NCBI GenBank assembly: GCA_017510605.1
Contig: JAFWMQ010000002.1
Location: forward strand, 62,001 to 126,000
Length of the DNA: 64,000 nucleotides
Reading direction: 5' to 3'
Source: Clostridiales bacterium
GTDB taxonomy: Bacteria; Bacillota; Clostridia; Saccharofermentanales; Saccharofermentanaceae
Notes under the pieces: model-generated
Told to the model about the DNA's origin: nothing
Database searches by the model: none
The model's input: only the letters and a program-made list of their open reading frames with translations
Shown: positions 1-7,992 of the stretch, one piece after another
How the letters are laid out: each line of letters begins with the position of its first letter
Numbering within the stretch: the stretch's first letter is position 1
Translations under genes and position numbers: made by a program

Positions 1-119
1 AGTTTGAGATCGTAAATGTTCCGGTCCTCATCATTCCTGACGGAGACGGCGTTAAGAAGTACACTGACATCGGACCGATCAGACAGTATGTAAACGATTG
101 TAAAGGCATTAAGTCTTAA
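1..119 (+). CDS. C-terminal fragment of an unknown protein
   Basis: The open frame enters from the left edge (first full codon at 3) and ends at TAA 117-119, leaving 38 residues. They include VPVLIIPDGDG and end in DCKGIKS. The stretch 'NVPVLII' followed by a turn and a short helix resembles the cis-Pro strand and last helix of a thioredoxin-like fold, but too little remains to name it. A strong terminator follows 25 bases later, so this is the last gene of its transcript. Confidence 0.6.
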   Translation, partial: FEIVNVPVLIIPDGDGVKKYTDIGPIRQYVNDCKGIKS

Positions 120-143
120 GGACTATGGTGTTATAAGAGAAAG

Positions 144-177
144 CTCCCGCCCGGGGTTCGCCCTGCGGGAGTTTTTT
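144..177 (+). terminator. Rho-independent terminator of the left-edge gene
   Basis: The arms ctcccgc (144-150) and gcgggag (165-171) form a perfect 7-bp GC-rich stem and are followed directly by six T's. It separates the left-edge gene from the small ORF at 280. Confidence 0.85.
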
Positions 178-220
178 ATTGGGGCAAATTATGTTTATAT
201 TACATTTTGAAAATCCGTCA

Positions 221-247
221 TTGAAAATCGAAAACTAGTAGTACAAT
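221..247 (+). promoter_or_regulatory. Candidate promoter of the 50-aa ORF
   Basis: TTGAAA (221-226) and TACAAT (242-247) are separated by 15 bases, which is short. A second TACAAT lies at 251-256. The AT-rich block sits between a terminator and the ATG at 280, so a promoter is expected here. The exact boxes are uncertain. Confidence 0.3.
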
Positions 248-279
248 ACGTACAATAACTTAACAAGGGTGTTTCTGTT

Positions 280-432
280 ATGAAGGATTTTGGTTTAATG
301 TCAGATCATGGGAAAGAAAGTGAGAAGAACATTACCACCTTGCCGAACATGAGTATCGTTGAATTGAGTGAAGAGGCTGAACTGGACAAGGTGGATTTCG
401 AGACGCTTATGGAAGAGATAAGAGCCAGCTAA
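280..432 (+). CDS. Orphan 50-residue acidic peptide, function unknown
   Basis: ATG at 280, stop TAA 430-432. The peptide is acidic, has no Cys, no signal peptide and no membrane segment, and ends in a predicted amphipathic helix (ELDKVDFETLMEEIRAS). A weak ribosome site (AAGGG, 265-269) precedes it. It lies alone between two intrinsic terminators (144-177 and 461-510) with an AT-rich putative promoter upstream, so it appears to be a one-gene transcript. This isolation is the main argument that the frame is used. I do not recognise a family. A RiPP precursor is unlikely because there is no Cys- or Ser/Thr-rich core. It could be a small regulator or a non-functional frame inside a small RNA. 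Confidence 0.45.
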   Translation: MKDFGLMSDHGKESEKNITTLPNMSIVELSEEAELDKVDFETLMEEIRAS

Positions 433-460
433 GCAGAAAACAAAAATATGCAGATTAACA

Positions 461-510
461 GGGACTGTGGTATCCGGGGTCGGAAGATCCGGTTATGCAG
501 TCCCTTTATT
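461..510 (+). terminator. Terminator of the 50-aa ORF transcript
   Basis: The arms gggactg (461-467) and cagtccc (498-504) pair perfectly, the intervening GC-rich loop can fold further, and TTTATT follows. It closes the small transcript before the YfhO gene. Confidence 0.75.
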
Positions 511-578
511 ATGCGAACTTGTTTATAGGATGAATGAGGTAATATAATAAATATAATAAGATTCATTTGGGGGAGAGG

Positions 579-3425
579 ATGAAGGAAGTAACGAGCTTAT
601 CTGCAAAGGAACGCCCGGTAAAGAAAACCGCCGGAAAAGGCAGGATCAATTATCTTCCGATCATTACCTTTTTTATTGTGCTCCTCCTTATCCTCATAAC
701 TTTTGCATGTTACAGCAAACTTCCGTTCGGAAGGTTCAGCATTCTCAGGTGCGATCTGAAGGACCAGTATGTTCCGGAGCTATTAAGGTTCAAGCACCAG
801 CTTAAGGAACTGGATCTTAAGAATATCCTGTCTTCCTTCTCGTACAGCACGTCAGCCGGCTGCGGCAGCAATTTTATGTCGACATTCGGCTATTATCTGT
901 CGAGCCCTTTGAACTTTATCATTTTCCTGTTCGATGACGCGCACATTGCCACGGCTATTTCGATCATCTCTGCGATAAGACTTGCTTTAGGCTCGGCATT
1001 TATGTGCCTGTTCCTGCAGAAGAGAAGTTCTGATACGGAAAGCAAATGGCCTTTGGTATTCGCCATTACATATGCTTTCTCATCGTATACGATCTCATTC
1101 CTTTTTAACATCATGTGGTTTGACGCGTATATGCTGCTTCCGCTGCTTTTGTATTTTATTGAAAGATTTATCGAAGAAGACAGGAAAACCGGGATCGTTT
1201 TCACCCTTATTGTTCTCTTCATTTCAAATTTCTATGCATCCTATATGGCCGGAATATTCAGCTTTTTCTATCTGATAGGAAGACTGGCATACCTGGGGTT
1301 GATAGAGAACAAGACCACATTCAAAAACGCTCTTGCCAAGACCTGCAAATTTATCATCACGGCCATTCTTTGCGCCCTTTCCGCCGGCGCGTTCCTGATC
1401 CCGGTGGGGCTTGATGTGCTGAATAACAGAGATGCTTTTACTTTATTGATCAACAGTAAAAAGAACGGCTTTGAGGGAATTGAGTTTCTCTCCCAGATAT
1501 TTTTGGGGTATAACGATACCTTGGATTATCTGATCAACAACCAGCCGTTTGTATTTATCAGTCTGTCGGTTACCATTCTTGTTACCGTGTTCTTTGTCTC
1601 GAAAGCATTTTCGGGGAAAGACAAACTGTTCTATGGCATCGTCATTATCCTTTTCTTCGCATCTTTCAACATCCCGTTCATCGATAAACTGTGGCAGGCA
1701 TCTGACAGGCCTAATTGGTTCCAGCACAGGCAGGCATTCGTATTTATGCCGGTATTCATAAGCCTGGCTTTCCGGGTTTTCAAAAAGATCAAAGAGATTA
1801 CCTATAAGGAGATCCTTTCTGCATCAGGCATCCTGATGGTTGTTCTGCTTATTACGCAGTTTGCCGCCAGACTGCAGAAGAGCAGCTTTGTTCTCATTGC
1901 CAATGTCAGTCTGATGATCGTTTACTCTTTACTGTTTATGGCGGTAATTAAGAAGAAATGGCCTGCGCAGCTGGAGAATTTCTCCAAGATCTCTTACGGC
2001 ATGCTTGTTATGGCGATCGTTCTGGAGATGGCAGGAATTGCTCCGAGATGTGCCGAGGGGACGTCGGTTTATCTTAACGGTGCGTCTGATGCCGAATACA
2101 GAGATAATCTTGTTGAGCTTCAGGCACTGTCTTCTCAAATGAGTGATAACGGCGCGCGTGTATTAATGGAGACCGACAACAGGGATTCTGAAGATCTGTG
2201 GATATACGGATCTTTCGAAGCGGAAGCGGCTCTTGGCCGGAACGGAATAAGCCAGTTTGATTCGGGTTCCAACAGAAGATTTGCAAGGCTTATGAAGCAG
2301 TTCGGCTACCGGATAAACTATAACTACGCTACCTATGACTGCACATACACTTCGCTGCCTTCAGATGCTTTCTTCTCGGTAGGAAACGTGGTCACAACGA
2401 GCGGTTATAAGAACGGCACTCTTGTCTCACCTGATGATGACGCGCACAGATACAGATGTTATCAGAACACCTGCGTTCTCCCTGTGGGATTTGCCGCAGA
2501 TGACAAGGCGATGGATTTTGACCTGTATTATCTTGAGACGCTCTCAGATGACAAGGACTATTTTGATTTCCAGAACAGATGGTATAAGTCGATGTTCCCT
2601 GATGAGTTCACGGAAGACATTTTTGTCGGCAGATATGCTGTGACCGATGACGACATTACCCTGACCAATGCTGTTAAACTTCCTGATGAGAATATTGATT
2701 ACACTTTCTCGAAAACAAGCAAATATGACGACCCGATCGGCAATGAACCGATAGACAGACAGTCGGAAGCCGGACATGCTTACTACAGATCAGATGACAG
2801 CACTCCAGCTGTCTTTACGATAAAGCACACGGCAACACATACGGGTGAACAGTATATTGCTATCGTATCGTCTTCGCTCTTGAGCCATTTCAATCTTTCA
2901 ATTGATGGTGAAGAACTTATGGAGATAAGTCCCAACTCGTTTTATTCGATCATTGTAAGACTCGGATACTACGAGGAAGGCGAAGAAATTGAAGTCGTGC
3001 TTGATTCATCGGATAAGTGCTTTTCCTTCCAGGATATCTTCTTTGCGGCTGTTGACAGTGATGCTTTCAAGAGCCAGTTTGAGAAGATCGACCTGGGCAA
3101 GGTGACCGTTGACACATATAAGAACGGTAATGCGGTCTTTACTACAAATCTCGGTCCGGATGAGGTTCTTCTTACTACGATCCCCTACGAGAACGGCTGG
3201 ACATGCTATATCGACGGCAAGGAAACCGGGATCCAAAAATACGGGGATATCCTTATGGCAGCAGATCCGGGAGAGGGTACGCATACGGTCGAATTCAGGT
3301 TCACAGCGCCCGGTATTAAGGCGGGAATTGCAGTAAGCGCAGCCGGTATCGTGATGCTCGCGGCTTTTGTATTCTTAAGCCGGAAAAGAACTGCGTGTCC
3401 CAAATGCACAATTACGAATAAATAA
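579..3425 (+). CDS. YfhO-family multispanning membrane protein
   Basis: A 948-residue membrane protein. About a dozen hydrophobic segments fill the first ~490 residues, followed by a ~400-residue extracytoplasmic beta-rich region and a last membrane segment (AGIAVSAAGIVMLAAFVFL) with a basic tail. Length, the early motif with RCDLKDQYVPELLRFKHQL, and the overall topology match YfhO proteins (Pfam YfhO). These GT-C-like proteins are implicated in glycosylating cell-envelope polymers such as lipoteichoic acid in Bacillus and Listeria; the exact substrate here is unknown. ATG 579 is preferred over an in-frame TTG at 567 because the purine run GGGGGAGAGG lies immediately before 579 and would be inside the longer version. 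The gene stands alone on its strand, 96 bases before the polyphosphate kinase. Confidence 0.85.
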   Translation: MKEVTSLSAKERPVKKTAGKGRINYLPIITFFIVLLLILITFACYSKLPFGRFSILRCDLKDQYVPELLRFKHQLKELDLKNILSSFSYSTSAGCGSNFMSTFGYYLSSPLNFIIFLFDDAHIATAISIISAIRLALGSAFMCLFLQKRSSDTESKWPLVFAITYAFSSYTISFLFNIMWFDAYMLLPLLLYFIERFIEEDRKTGIVFTLIVLFISNFYASYMAGIFSFFYLIGRLAYLGLIENKTTFKNALAKTCKFIITAILCALSAGAFLIPVGLDVLNNRDAFTLLINSKKNGFEGIEFLSQIFLGYNDTLDYLINNQPFVFISLSVTILVTVFFVSKAFSGKDKLFYGIVIILFFASFNIPFIDKLWQASDRPNWFQHRQAFVFMPVFISLAFRVFKKIKEITYKEILSASGILMVVLLITQFAARLQKSSFVLIANVSLMIVYSLLFMAVIKKKWPAQLENFSKISYGMLVMAIVLEMAGIAPRCAEGTSVYLNGASDAEYRDNLVELQALSSQMSDNGARVLMETDNRDSEDLWIYGSFEAEAALGRNGISQFDSGSNRRFARLMKQFGYRINYNYATYDCTYTSLPSDAFFSVGNVVTTSGYKNGTLVSPDDDAHRYRCYQNTCVLPVGFAADDKAMDFDLYYLETLSDDKDYFDFQNRWYKSMFPDEFTEDIFVGRYAVTDDDITLTNAVKLPDENIDYTFSKTSKYDDPIGNEPIDRQSEAGHAYYRSDDSTPAVFTIKHTATHTGEQYIAIVSSSLLSHFNLSIDGEELMEISPNSFYSIIVRLGYYEEGEEIEVVLDSSDKCFSFQDIFFAAVDSDAFKSQFEKIDLGKVTVDTYKNGNAVFTTNLGPDEVLLTTIPYENGWTCYIDGKETGIQKYGDILMAADPGEGTHTVEFRFTAPGIKAGIAVSAAGIVMLAAFVFLSRKRTACPKCTITNK

Positions 3426-3520
3426 ATGTATGCAAATTCCAACTTATAAAATGACCTGAGAGTTTACATAATTAATGTATACAGACTATGCCGCTCGGAC
3501 GGCTGATACGGAGGTCTCAT

Positions 3521-5008
3521 ATGCTTAAGGATTTTGTTAAGGCGGAAAAGCCCGGTGAAGAGGAATTTACAAAGCGTTTGGAAGACGAGAGGAGCAAACT
3601 GTTTGCTTCCCAGATGAAGATAAAGGAAGCAGGGCTTCCGGTAATGGTAATTTTCGAAGGCTGGGGTGCCGCCGGAAAAGGCAGCGTTCTGGGCAAGATC
3701 ATCAAGAATATCGATCCGAGATTTTTCAGGGTCAAGACATTCCCAAAGCCTACCAAGGAAGATCTGAGATATCCGTTCCTGTACAGATATATGAAGGAGA
3801 TCCCCGAGAAGGGAAAGTTCGCATTCTATGATACCTTCTGGATGGAGGAGATAACGGATGCGAGAGTTGAAGAAGTCCTTGATGATGATGAATATGAAGA
3901 GATGATCGATTCGATCAACAGGACTGAGAGATCGCTTGTTGATAACGGATATCTCGTCATGAAATTTTTCTTCCAGATAGGAAAAAAGGAGCAGAAGGAA
4001 AGACTCGAGAAGCTCCTTGACGACAAAGACACCAAGTGGCGTGTCGATAAGGGCGACCTTTATGAGAATAAGCACTACGATGACTGTATGGAAGTCTATG
4101 ACCAGTATCTGAAAGATACCAATAATCCTACGGCTCCGTGGTACATCATAGACAGCAAGGATAAAAAGTTCGCAGAGCTCCAGGTGCTTGAATTCCTGAA
4201 TCAGGGGATCGAGACTGCGTTGAAGAATAAGAATCTTGCTTCGCCGATCCTTCAGAATACGTTCCCGCTCAAGAAGACTCCGCTCCTTAAGGAAGTAGAT
4301 CTGAAAGATAAGACACTTACAGATGAGGAGTATGAGAAAAAGCTTGATGAACTTCAGGATGAATTAAGGGACCTCCACAACAAGCTCTACAGGAAAAAGA
4401 TCCCGGTCATTATCGCATACGAAGGATGGGATGCTGCGGGCAAAGGCGGCAACATCAAGCGTATTACCGGCGCGCTTGATCCGAGAGGATATGAAGTGCT
4501 TCCTATCGCAAGTCCTGAACCGCACGAGAAGGCAAGACACTTCCTGTGGAGATTCTGGACAAGGCTTCCAAGGACCGGACACATTGCCATTTTTGACCGT
4601 ACCTGGTACGGAAGAGTTATGGTCGAGAGGATCGAAGGCTTCTGCAGCGAGAATGACTGGCAGCGCGCATATAATGAGATCAATGAGTTTGAGAAGGAAC
4701 TGACGGAGTGGGGCGCGGTCGTTATCAAGTTCTGGGTACAGATCGATAAGAAGACACAGCTCAAGCGTTTCAAAGAGCGTCAGGCAAATCCCGAGAAGCA
4801 GTGGAAGATCACGGATGAAGACTGGCGCAACCGCGAGAAGTGGGATAAGTACGAATCCGCGATCGATGAGATGATTAAGAAGACATCGACAGAGTTTGCT
4901 CCCTGGTACATCCTTGAATCAGTTGATAAGAAATATGCCAGGATCAAGGCGCTCGAGATCGTGATCGACAGGATCAAAGAGGCATGCGATAAGGGCAGCA
5001 AAGACTGA
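3521..5008 (+). CDS. pap: Two-domain polyphosphate kinase 2 (polyphosphate:AMP phosphotransferase type)
   Basis: A protein of 495 residues with two tandem PPK2 domains, the arrangement of class II PPK2 enzymes, which use polyphosphate to phosphorylate AMP to ADP in the cytosol. The C-terminal domain is intact: Walker A GWDAAGKG at 302-309 and Walker B DRTWYGR at 359-365. The N-terminal domain keeps the Walker A lysine (GWGAAGKG, 47-54), but the Asp is Gly and the second motif has decayed to YDTFWMEE (103-110). This is typical of class II, where the second domain catalyses. Start ATG 3521 has GGAGG six bases upstream; an in-frame ATG at 3488 has no such site. A terminator follows. Likely role: nucleotide and energy balance using stored polyphosphate. 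Confidence 0.88.
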   Translation: MLKDFVKAEKPGEEEFTKRLEDERSKLFASQMKIKEAGLPVMVIFEGWGAAGKGSVLGKIIKNIDPRFFRVKTFPKPTKEDLRYPFLYRYMKEIPEKGKFAFYDTFWMEEITDARVEEVLDDDEYEEMIDSINRTERSLVDNGYLVMKFFFQIGKKEQKERLEKLLDDKDTKWRVDKGDLYENKHYDDCMEVYDQYLKDTNNPTAPWYIIDSKDKKFAELQVLEFLNQGIETALKNKNLASPILQNTFPLKKTPLLKEVDLKDKTLTDEEYEKKLDELQDELRDLHNKLYRKKIPVIIAYEGWDAAGKGGNIKRITGALDPRGYEVLPIASPEPHEKARHFLWRFWTRLPRTGHIAIFDRTWYGRVMVERIEGFCSENDWQRAYNEINEFEKELTEWGAVVIKFWVQIDKKTQLKRFKERQANPEKQWKITDEDWRNREKWDKYESAIDEMIKKTSTEFAPWYILESVDKKYARIKALEIVIDRIKEACDKGSKD

Positions 5009-5034
5009 AGATATTAAGCGAAAATCACAAAATC

Positions 5035-5074
5035 GGGCCTGCGGGGAAATCAGAATACCTGCAGGCCTTGTTTT
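5035..5074 (+). terminator. Terminator downstream of PPK2
   Basis: ggcctgc (5036-5042) pairs with gcaggcc (5061-5067) and is followed by ttgtttt. It ends the PPK2 transcript. Confidence 0.8.
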
Positions 5075-5164
5075 CGGCCGGCAAAAAACTTGGCAAAGTC
5101 AAACAAACCTCCCGAAATAGAGCGATTTTTGTAGAAATTGACTACCCACCTTTTAACTTAACCG

Positions 5165-5173
5165 TGCTAAAAT
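5165..5173 (+). promoter_or_regulatory. Candidate extended -10 promoter of the CarD-type gene
   Basis: TGC-TAAAAT (5165-5173) fits an extended -10 element. TTGACT lies upstream at 5138-5143 but 24 bases away, so the -35 contact is doubtful. It would give a leader of about 90 bases. Confidence 0.35.
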
Positions 5174-5269
5174 AAATCTAGTAGTATATACCATAATTCG
5201 ATTTTTACAAATAGTTTTTTCATAAATTGTATAAAATTTTTTGAGACTTTTAAAGAAAGGCAGGTTCGT

Positions 5270-5791
5270 ATGGGCTTTAAGATTGGCGACAATATAGTTT
5301 ATGCAGGCAGCGGTGTCTGTCAGATCGATGACATCAAAGACATCAGTTTTTTCAAAGAGAAACCCCAGAAATACTATGTTCTTAAGCCGCTTTTCGTAAC
5401 CAGATCCCAATACGTTTACGTGCCTCTCAACAACGAAGCCCAGGTCAGCAGGATCAGACCTGTTGCATCCAAGAAAGAAGCTATTGCCCTGATCGACAAG
5501 CTTCCGATAGATAACTGCAGCTGGATAGAAGACCGCAATGAGCGCAAGGCTACTTTTACAGACATTATCGTCAACGGAAGCAGGGAAGATATTGTCGGAC
5601 TTATCTATCTGATCAACAGGCATGCAGAGAAGCTTGCGAAGGAAGGCAAGCATCTGAATGCCCAGGACGAACGTGCGCTGGTTGATGCAAGGAACAGGAT
5701 GAACAATGAGATTGCGGTCGCGCTCAATATGGAACCCGACGGAGTAGTTGAACTTATTCATGAGAAGACGGGTCTGGAAGATTTTGCTTAA
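5270..5791 (+). CDS. CarD/CdnL-family RNA-polymerase-binding transcription regulator
   Basis: A protein of 173 residues. The first ~65 residues (FKIGDNIVYAGSGVCQIDDI...YYVLKPLF...YVYVPL) form the Tudor-like CarD_CdnL_TRCF domain that binds the RNA polymerase beta subunit. The helical remainder corresponds to the DNA-binding C-terminal half of CdnL/CarD. Proteins of this family stabilise open promoter complexes, mostly at rRNA and housekeeping promoters. The length is normal for the family. A purine-rich ribosome site (AAAGGCAGG) precedes ATG 5270. It is a single gene between the PPK2 terminator and the aro leader. Regulatory targets cannot be read from the sequence. Confidence 0.88.
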   Translation: MGFKIGDNIVYAGSGVCQIDDIKDISFFKEKPQKYYVLKPLFVTRSQYVYVPLNNEAQVSRIRPVASKKEAIALIDKLPIDNCSWIEDRNERKATFTDIIVNGSREDIVGLIYLINRHAEKLAKEGKHLNAQDERALVDARNRMNNEIAVALNMEPDGVVELIHEKTGLEDFA

Positions 5792-5872
5792 GGCCTGTTT
5801 GATGAGTATTAGTTATTGCAATATGCAAGAAGGTGTGATTTAATAACCGCAGTTTTAATTAGGAGAGTCCTT

Positions 5873-5935
5873 ATGAAGACTGCGGTTTTCTTTTATGCGT
5901 ATAGCTACTATTACTACTTTAGGGAGACGAACTAA
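5873..5935 (+). CDS. Tyr/Phe-rich leader peptide of the aro operon
   Basis: ATG 5873 is preceded by AGGAGAG (5861-5867) and the frame ends at TAA 5933-5935, giving 20 residues. Nine are aromatic: the core from residue 6 to 16 reads FFYAYSYYYYF, with six Tyr and three Phe. Such a run is characteristic of leader peptides that sense charged tRNA-Tyr and tRNA-Phe, as in E. coli pheA and pheST leaders. It lies about 150 bases upstream of the DAHP synthase gene, which makes the first committed precursor of Tyr and Phe, and an attenuator terminator follows. The peptide probably has no function beyond its translation. Confidence 0.82.
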   Translation: MKTAVFFYAYSYYYYFRETN

Positions 5936-5986
5936 AGCGGCTTTTGCTAGCGCCAAAGAGAACCAAAGATATGATTTGATTTGAAT

Positions 5987-6026
5987 AACGCTGCAGGGTA
6001 CGCAAGAAGCCCGGCAGCGTTTTTTG
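5987..6026 (+). terminator. Attenuator terminator of the aro leader
   Basis: aacgctgc (5987-5994) pairs with gcagcgtt (6014-6021); an inner ggg/ccc pairing extends the stem, and six T's follow. Its left arm can alternatively pair with 5946-5952, the basis for proposing attenuation. Confidence 0.82.
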
Positions 6027-6088
6027 TTCAAGCCAGAGCAGGAAACAAAAAAGGTACAAACCGACATCGTACAAAGGAGATAAAGAAC

Positions 6089-7087
6089 ATGATCGCAGTA
6101 CTTAAGAACACAGCAACCAGAGAACAGATATCAAGCCTTATTGCATGGTTTGAGGACAAGGGCCTGAAGGTAAATGAGTCTAAGGGCGAGTATTGCACTG
6201 TTCTTGGTCTCATCGGTGACACGTCAACCGTTGATATCGATATGCTTCAGGGCCTCGATATCATCGAGAAGGTAACAAGAGTATCCGAGACATTCAAGAA
6301 GGCGAACAGAAAGTTCCATCCCGAAGATTCGGTTATCGATGTCGGAGGTGTTAAGATCGGCGGAGGCAATTTTGCAGTTATTGCAGGTCCCTGCTCGGTT
6401 GAGACCGAAGAGCAGATCATGAGCGCTGCAAAGGCTGTTAAGGCAGCAGGTGCTACGATCCTTCGTGGCGGCGCATTCAAGCCGAGAACATCACCTTACG
6501 ATTTCCAGGGACTTCATGAAGAGGGTATCAGACTTCTTCTTGAAGCAAAGAAAGAGACAGGATTACCTATTTGTTCGGAGATCATGAGCCCTGAACAGAT
6601 CCCGGTTTTCGAAGAAGTGGATTTCCTTCAGGTCGGCGCACGCAACATGCAGAATTTTGACCTTTTGAAGGCACTCGGAAAGACAGGCAAACCGATCCTT
6701 TTGAAGCGCGGTCTTTCCGCTACGATCAAGGAACTTCTCATGAGCGCCGAGTACATAATGAGTGAGGGCAACCCGAACGTTATCCTCTGCGAGAGAGGTA
6801 TCAGAACATATGAGACTTACACGAGAAATACTTTCGACGTAAGCGCTATCTCAGTATTGAAGCAGATCACGCATCTTCCTGTTGTCGGCGACCCTTCACA
6901 TGCAACAGGCAAGTCCGGTCTCATCAAACCGATGTCTATGGCAGCGGTAGTTTCAGGTGCGGACGCGCTCGAGATCGAAGTTCACTGCAATCCCGAGAAA
7001 GCACTCTCCGATGCAGCCCAGCAGCTCACACCTGCGCAGTTCGGAGAAGTGATGGAAGCAATTGCAAAAGCAAGAAGCATTCTGTAA
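6089..7087 (+). CDS. aroF: 3-deoxy-7-phosphoheptulonate (DAHP) synthase, type I-beta with N-terminal regulatory domain
   Basis: This enzyme condenses phosphoenolpyruvate with erythrose 4-phosphate, the first step of the shikimate pathway. The 332-residue protein has an N-terminal ferredoxin-like (ACT-like) domain (1 to ~70), known in the Thermotoga enzyme to bind Tyr/Phe for feedback inhibition. A TIM barrel follows with [22 protein letters not shown] and the metal/substrate motifs DPSHATGK and [20 protein letters not shown] 6089 is chosen because AAAGGAGA lies 8 bases upstream; an in-frame extension to 5981 would run through the attenuator stem. First gene of the aro operon, so it seems controlled twice: by attenuation of its transcript and by feedback on the enzyme. 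Confidence 0.95.
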   Translation: MIAVLKNTATREQISSLIAWFEDKGLKVNESKGEYCTVLGLIGDTSTVDIDMLQGLDIIEKVTRVSETFKKANRKFHPEDSVIDVGGVKIGGGNFAVIAGPCSVETEEQIMSAAKAVKAAGATILRGGAFKPRTSPYDFQGLHEEGIRLLLEAKKETGLPICSEIMSPEQIPVFEEVDFLQVGARNMQNFDLLKALGKTGKPILLKRGLSATIKELLMSAEYIMSEGNPNVILCERGIRTYETYTRNTFDVSAISVLKQITHLPVVGDPSHATGKSGLIKPMSMAAVVSGADALEIEVHCNPEKALSDAAQQLTPAQFGEVMEAIAKARSIL

Positions 7088-7093
7088 TCAATT

Positions 7094-7122
7094 GACGCTG
7101 ATGTTTGTCAGCGTCTTTTTTA
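7094..7122 (+). terminator. Intra-operon terminator between aroF and tyrA
   Basis: gacgctga (7094-7101) and tcagcgtc (7108-7115) form a perfect 8-bp stem with a 6-base loop, followed by six T's. It sits in the 62-base gap between aroF and tyrA. It is expected to stop part of the transcripts, giving more AroF than the downstream enzymes. Confidence 0.8.
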
Positions 7123-7149
7123 TCAGTTCGAAAAGGAAGTGTATTTAAA

Positions 7150-7992
7150 ATGAAGATGACAGTCGGTGTAGTCGGATTAGGCCTTATAGGCGCCTCTTTC
7201 GCAAAGGCTTACAAGAGTGATGAGGAAGCAATAGTCTACGGTTGGAACCGTACTAAGAGCATTACCCAGATGGCTAAGATGCAGGGCATCATTGATGATG
7301 AACTGACAGATGAGAATCTCGGGAAATGTGATCTTGTTATACTCTCACTTTATCCTGAGGCAAGCATCAACTGGATGGAAACGCATAAGGAGCACTTCAA
7401 TAAAGAAGGCATGATCATCGATGCCTGCGGTACCAAGAGACTTGTATGCGAGAAGTGTTTTAAGATCGCTGAAGAGAACGGTCTTTTATTCGTAGGATGC
7501 CACCCGATGGCAGGAACCAAATTCTCGGGAATGGCATATGCAAGATCTGATATGTTCTTCGGAGCTCCTATGGTGGTAGTGCCTCCGGTATTTGATGATA
7601 TGTTCCTGCTCGACAGGGTAAAGAATCTTCTTTCACCCTGCGGATTCGGAAGCTATCACTTATCTCATGCTGACGAGCACGACAAGATGATCGCATTTAC
7701 TTCTCAGATGGCACACCTTGTTTCCAACGCATATATCAAGAGCCCTTCAGCAAGGAATCACAAAGGATTCTCGGCAGGTTCGTACAAGGATATGACGAGA
7801 GTCGCTTGGCTCAATCCGACAATGTGGACGCAGCTGTTTTTGGAGAATAAGGACAATCTTATTTTCGAGATCGATCATCTTCAGGAAGAACTTGCAAAGT
7901 ACAGAAAAGCTTTGGTAGAGGATGATTTTGACGGCCTTCGTGATCTGCTTGATGAAGGAAGACGGATCAAAGAGGAGGTAGACGGAATATGA
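7150..7992 (+). CDS. tyrA: Prephenate dehydrogenase
   Basis: This enzyme oxidatively decarboxylates prephenate to 4-hydroxyphenylpyruvate, the Tyr branch. The 280-residue protein has an N-terminal Rossmann fold beginning VGVVGLGLIGAS (GxGxxG) and the active-site motif GCHPMAGTKFSG, with the catalytic His. A helical dimerisation half follows (DEHDKMIAFTSQMAHLVSNA). It has no ACT domain and no fused chorismate mutase; a mutase domain is instead fused to AroE-AroK further down the operon. ATG 7150 has AAGGAAG at 7133-7139. It is separated from aroF by a hairpin terminator and overlaps aroB by 4 bases (ATGA), so it is translationally coupled to it. Confidence 0.92.
   Translation: MKMTVGVVGLGLIGASFAKAYKSDEEAIVYGWNRTKSITQMAKMQGIIDDELTDENLGKCDLVILSLYPEASINWMETHKEHFNKEGMIIDACGTKRLVCEKCFKIAEENGLLFVGCHPMAGTKFSGMAYARSDMFFGAPMVVVPPVFDDMFLLDRVKNLLSPCGFGSYHLSHADEHDKMIAFTSQMAHLVSNAYIKSPSARNHKGFSAGSYKDMTRVAWLNPTMWTQLFLENKDNLIFEIDHLQEELAKYRKALVEDDFDGLRDLLDEGRRIKEEVDGI

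Larger units (their letters stand above)
5845..6026 (+). promoter_or_regulatory. Aromatic amino-acid attenuator leader of the aro operon
   Basis: This 5' leader holds every element of ribosome-mediated attenuation. There is a short ORF packed with Tyr and Phe codons (5873-5935), then a segment gctagcg (5946-5952) that can pair with cgctgc (5989-5994), and then a terminator that uses that same cgctgc as its left arm (5987-6026). If ribosomes stall at the Tyr/Phe run for lack of charged tRNA, 5946-5952 is free to sequester the terminator arm and transcription continues. If they reach the stop at 5933-5935 they cover that segment and the terminator forms. A further hairpin, aaccgcagt (5845-5853) with actgcggtt (5879-5887), overlaps the leader start and may pause RNA polymerase or control leader translation. 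No T-box consensus is present. Confidence 0.8.

Noticed and set aside
567..578. TTG start at 567 for the YfhO gene
   Set aside because: It would place the GGGGGAG ribosome site inside the coding region; ATG 579 is better placed.
5845..5887. T-box or metabolite riboswitch in the aro leader
   Set aside because: No T-box consensus or specifier-loop architecture is seen, and the Tyr/Phe-rich short ORF followed by mutually exclusive stems explains the region better.
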